Shown here: in pieces, positions 63,785-64,000 of the stretch
Position numbering within the stretch: position 1 is the stretch's first letter
Layout: each line of letters begins with the position of its first letter
Source of the DNA: Acinetobacter baumannii
GTDB taxonomy: Bacteria; Pseudomonadota; Gammaproteobacteria; Pseudomonadales; Moraxellaceae
Direction: 5' to 3'
Assembly (NCBI RefSeq): GCF_016508585.1
Contig: NZ_JADVOP010000018.1
Coordinates: 18,011 to 82,010, forward strand
DNA: 64,000 bases
Made by a program: the position numbers and the translations under genes
Notes under the pieces: generated by a model
Seen by the model: the letters and a program-made list of their open reading frames with translations, nothing else
Database searches by the model: none
Told to the model about the DNA's origin: nothing

Positions 63785-64000
63785 TAAACGCTTTTAGAGG
63801 TTGAACACTCAGGGAAGAGTGTTAAGATTCATGAGAAAAACTCATTTATAGATTAAAACAATAAATTTAAGCAGTGAAGCTTAATCTTGATATGATTCGA
63901 AGCTTTATTTTCACCTCGTTATCATAGATTTATTATAAAAATTTTCTTAAATTATTGATCAATAAATTTTCCCAACATATATTGTTGAAATATATAATAT

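Overview
The window is chromosomal DNA of a low-GC gammaproteobacterium, almost certainly an Acinetobacter. The reasons are the UmuD homologue with an N-terminal extension and an Ala-Gly cleavage site, an acyl reductase resembling Acinetobacter Acr1, the separation of lpxB from lpxD-fabZ-lpxA, the AT-rich intergenic regions and the overall gene styles. No rRNA, tRNA, complete insertion sequence, prophage or CRISPR array was seen. Most of the window is core genome, with a few accessory stretches.

Layout. 1-5.9 kb: an FMN-dependent 2-hydroxyacid dehydrogenase, then an iron-uptake operon (TonB-dependent receptor, DUF3649-like, PepSY membrane protein, DUF3325-like) behind a Fur-box-like site. 6-10.6 kb: lpxB standing alone, DUF2797 and DUF6231-like genes, a Gly/Gln-rich YidB-type protein and a lipoprotein. 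10.7-13.3 kb: the nitrogen two-component pair glnL-glnG. 13.6-26 kb: rimO and then a long envelope and translation operon, pyrH-frr-uppS-cdsA-dxr-rseP-bamA-skp-lpxD-fabZ-lpxA. It couples UMP kinase and ribosome recycling to undecaprenyl, phospholipid, isoprenoid, outer-membrane protein and lipid A synthesis. 26-32 kb: cpoB, the 4.5S SRP RNA, recX and recA, with an acyl-ligase/SDR gene pair lying between recX and recA. 32-35 kb: yrfG-hslR, cysQ and a histidine phosphatase.

35-45.6 kb is more accessory: a region with coding debris, a large secreted M66-type metalloprotease lipoprotein with a lectin-like tail, a small phosphatase, aroG, a TauE/SafE transporter, an amidase, a MASE1-GGDEF diguanylate cyclase and a small secreted protein. 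45.7-48 kb is aroQ-accB-accC. 48-52 kb is a DNA-damage cluster: umuC, a tiny Gln-rich protein gene, an AlkX/YcaQ-type crosslink glycosylase, and umuD. umuC and umuD are 2 kb apart, yet each is preceded by a similar 21-bp palindrome, which suggests common control by a UmuDAb-type repressor. 52-64 kb carries a DUF2185/Imm33-like gene, an orphan HpaR-type MarR regulator, a periplasmic disulfide operon (dsbD, an Lgt-like/TlpA fusion, dsbG), pepN, a possible stand-alone Cas2-fold protein, a lipoprotein esterase and several small unknown genes.

The most interesting leads are the split umuD/umuC regulon with the adjacent glycosylase gene, the Acr1-like reductase plus acyl-activating enzyme inserted between recX and recA, an FNR-type palindrome with a promoter-like element in an apparently empty convergent region, the Cas2-fold candidate, and the M66-lectin lipoprotein. 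None is proven novel from sequence reading alone.
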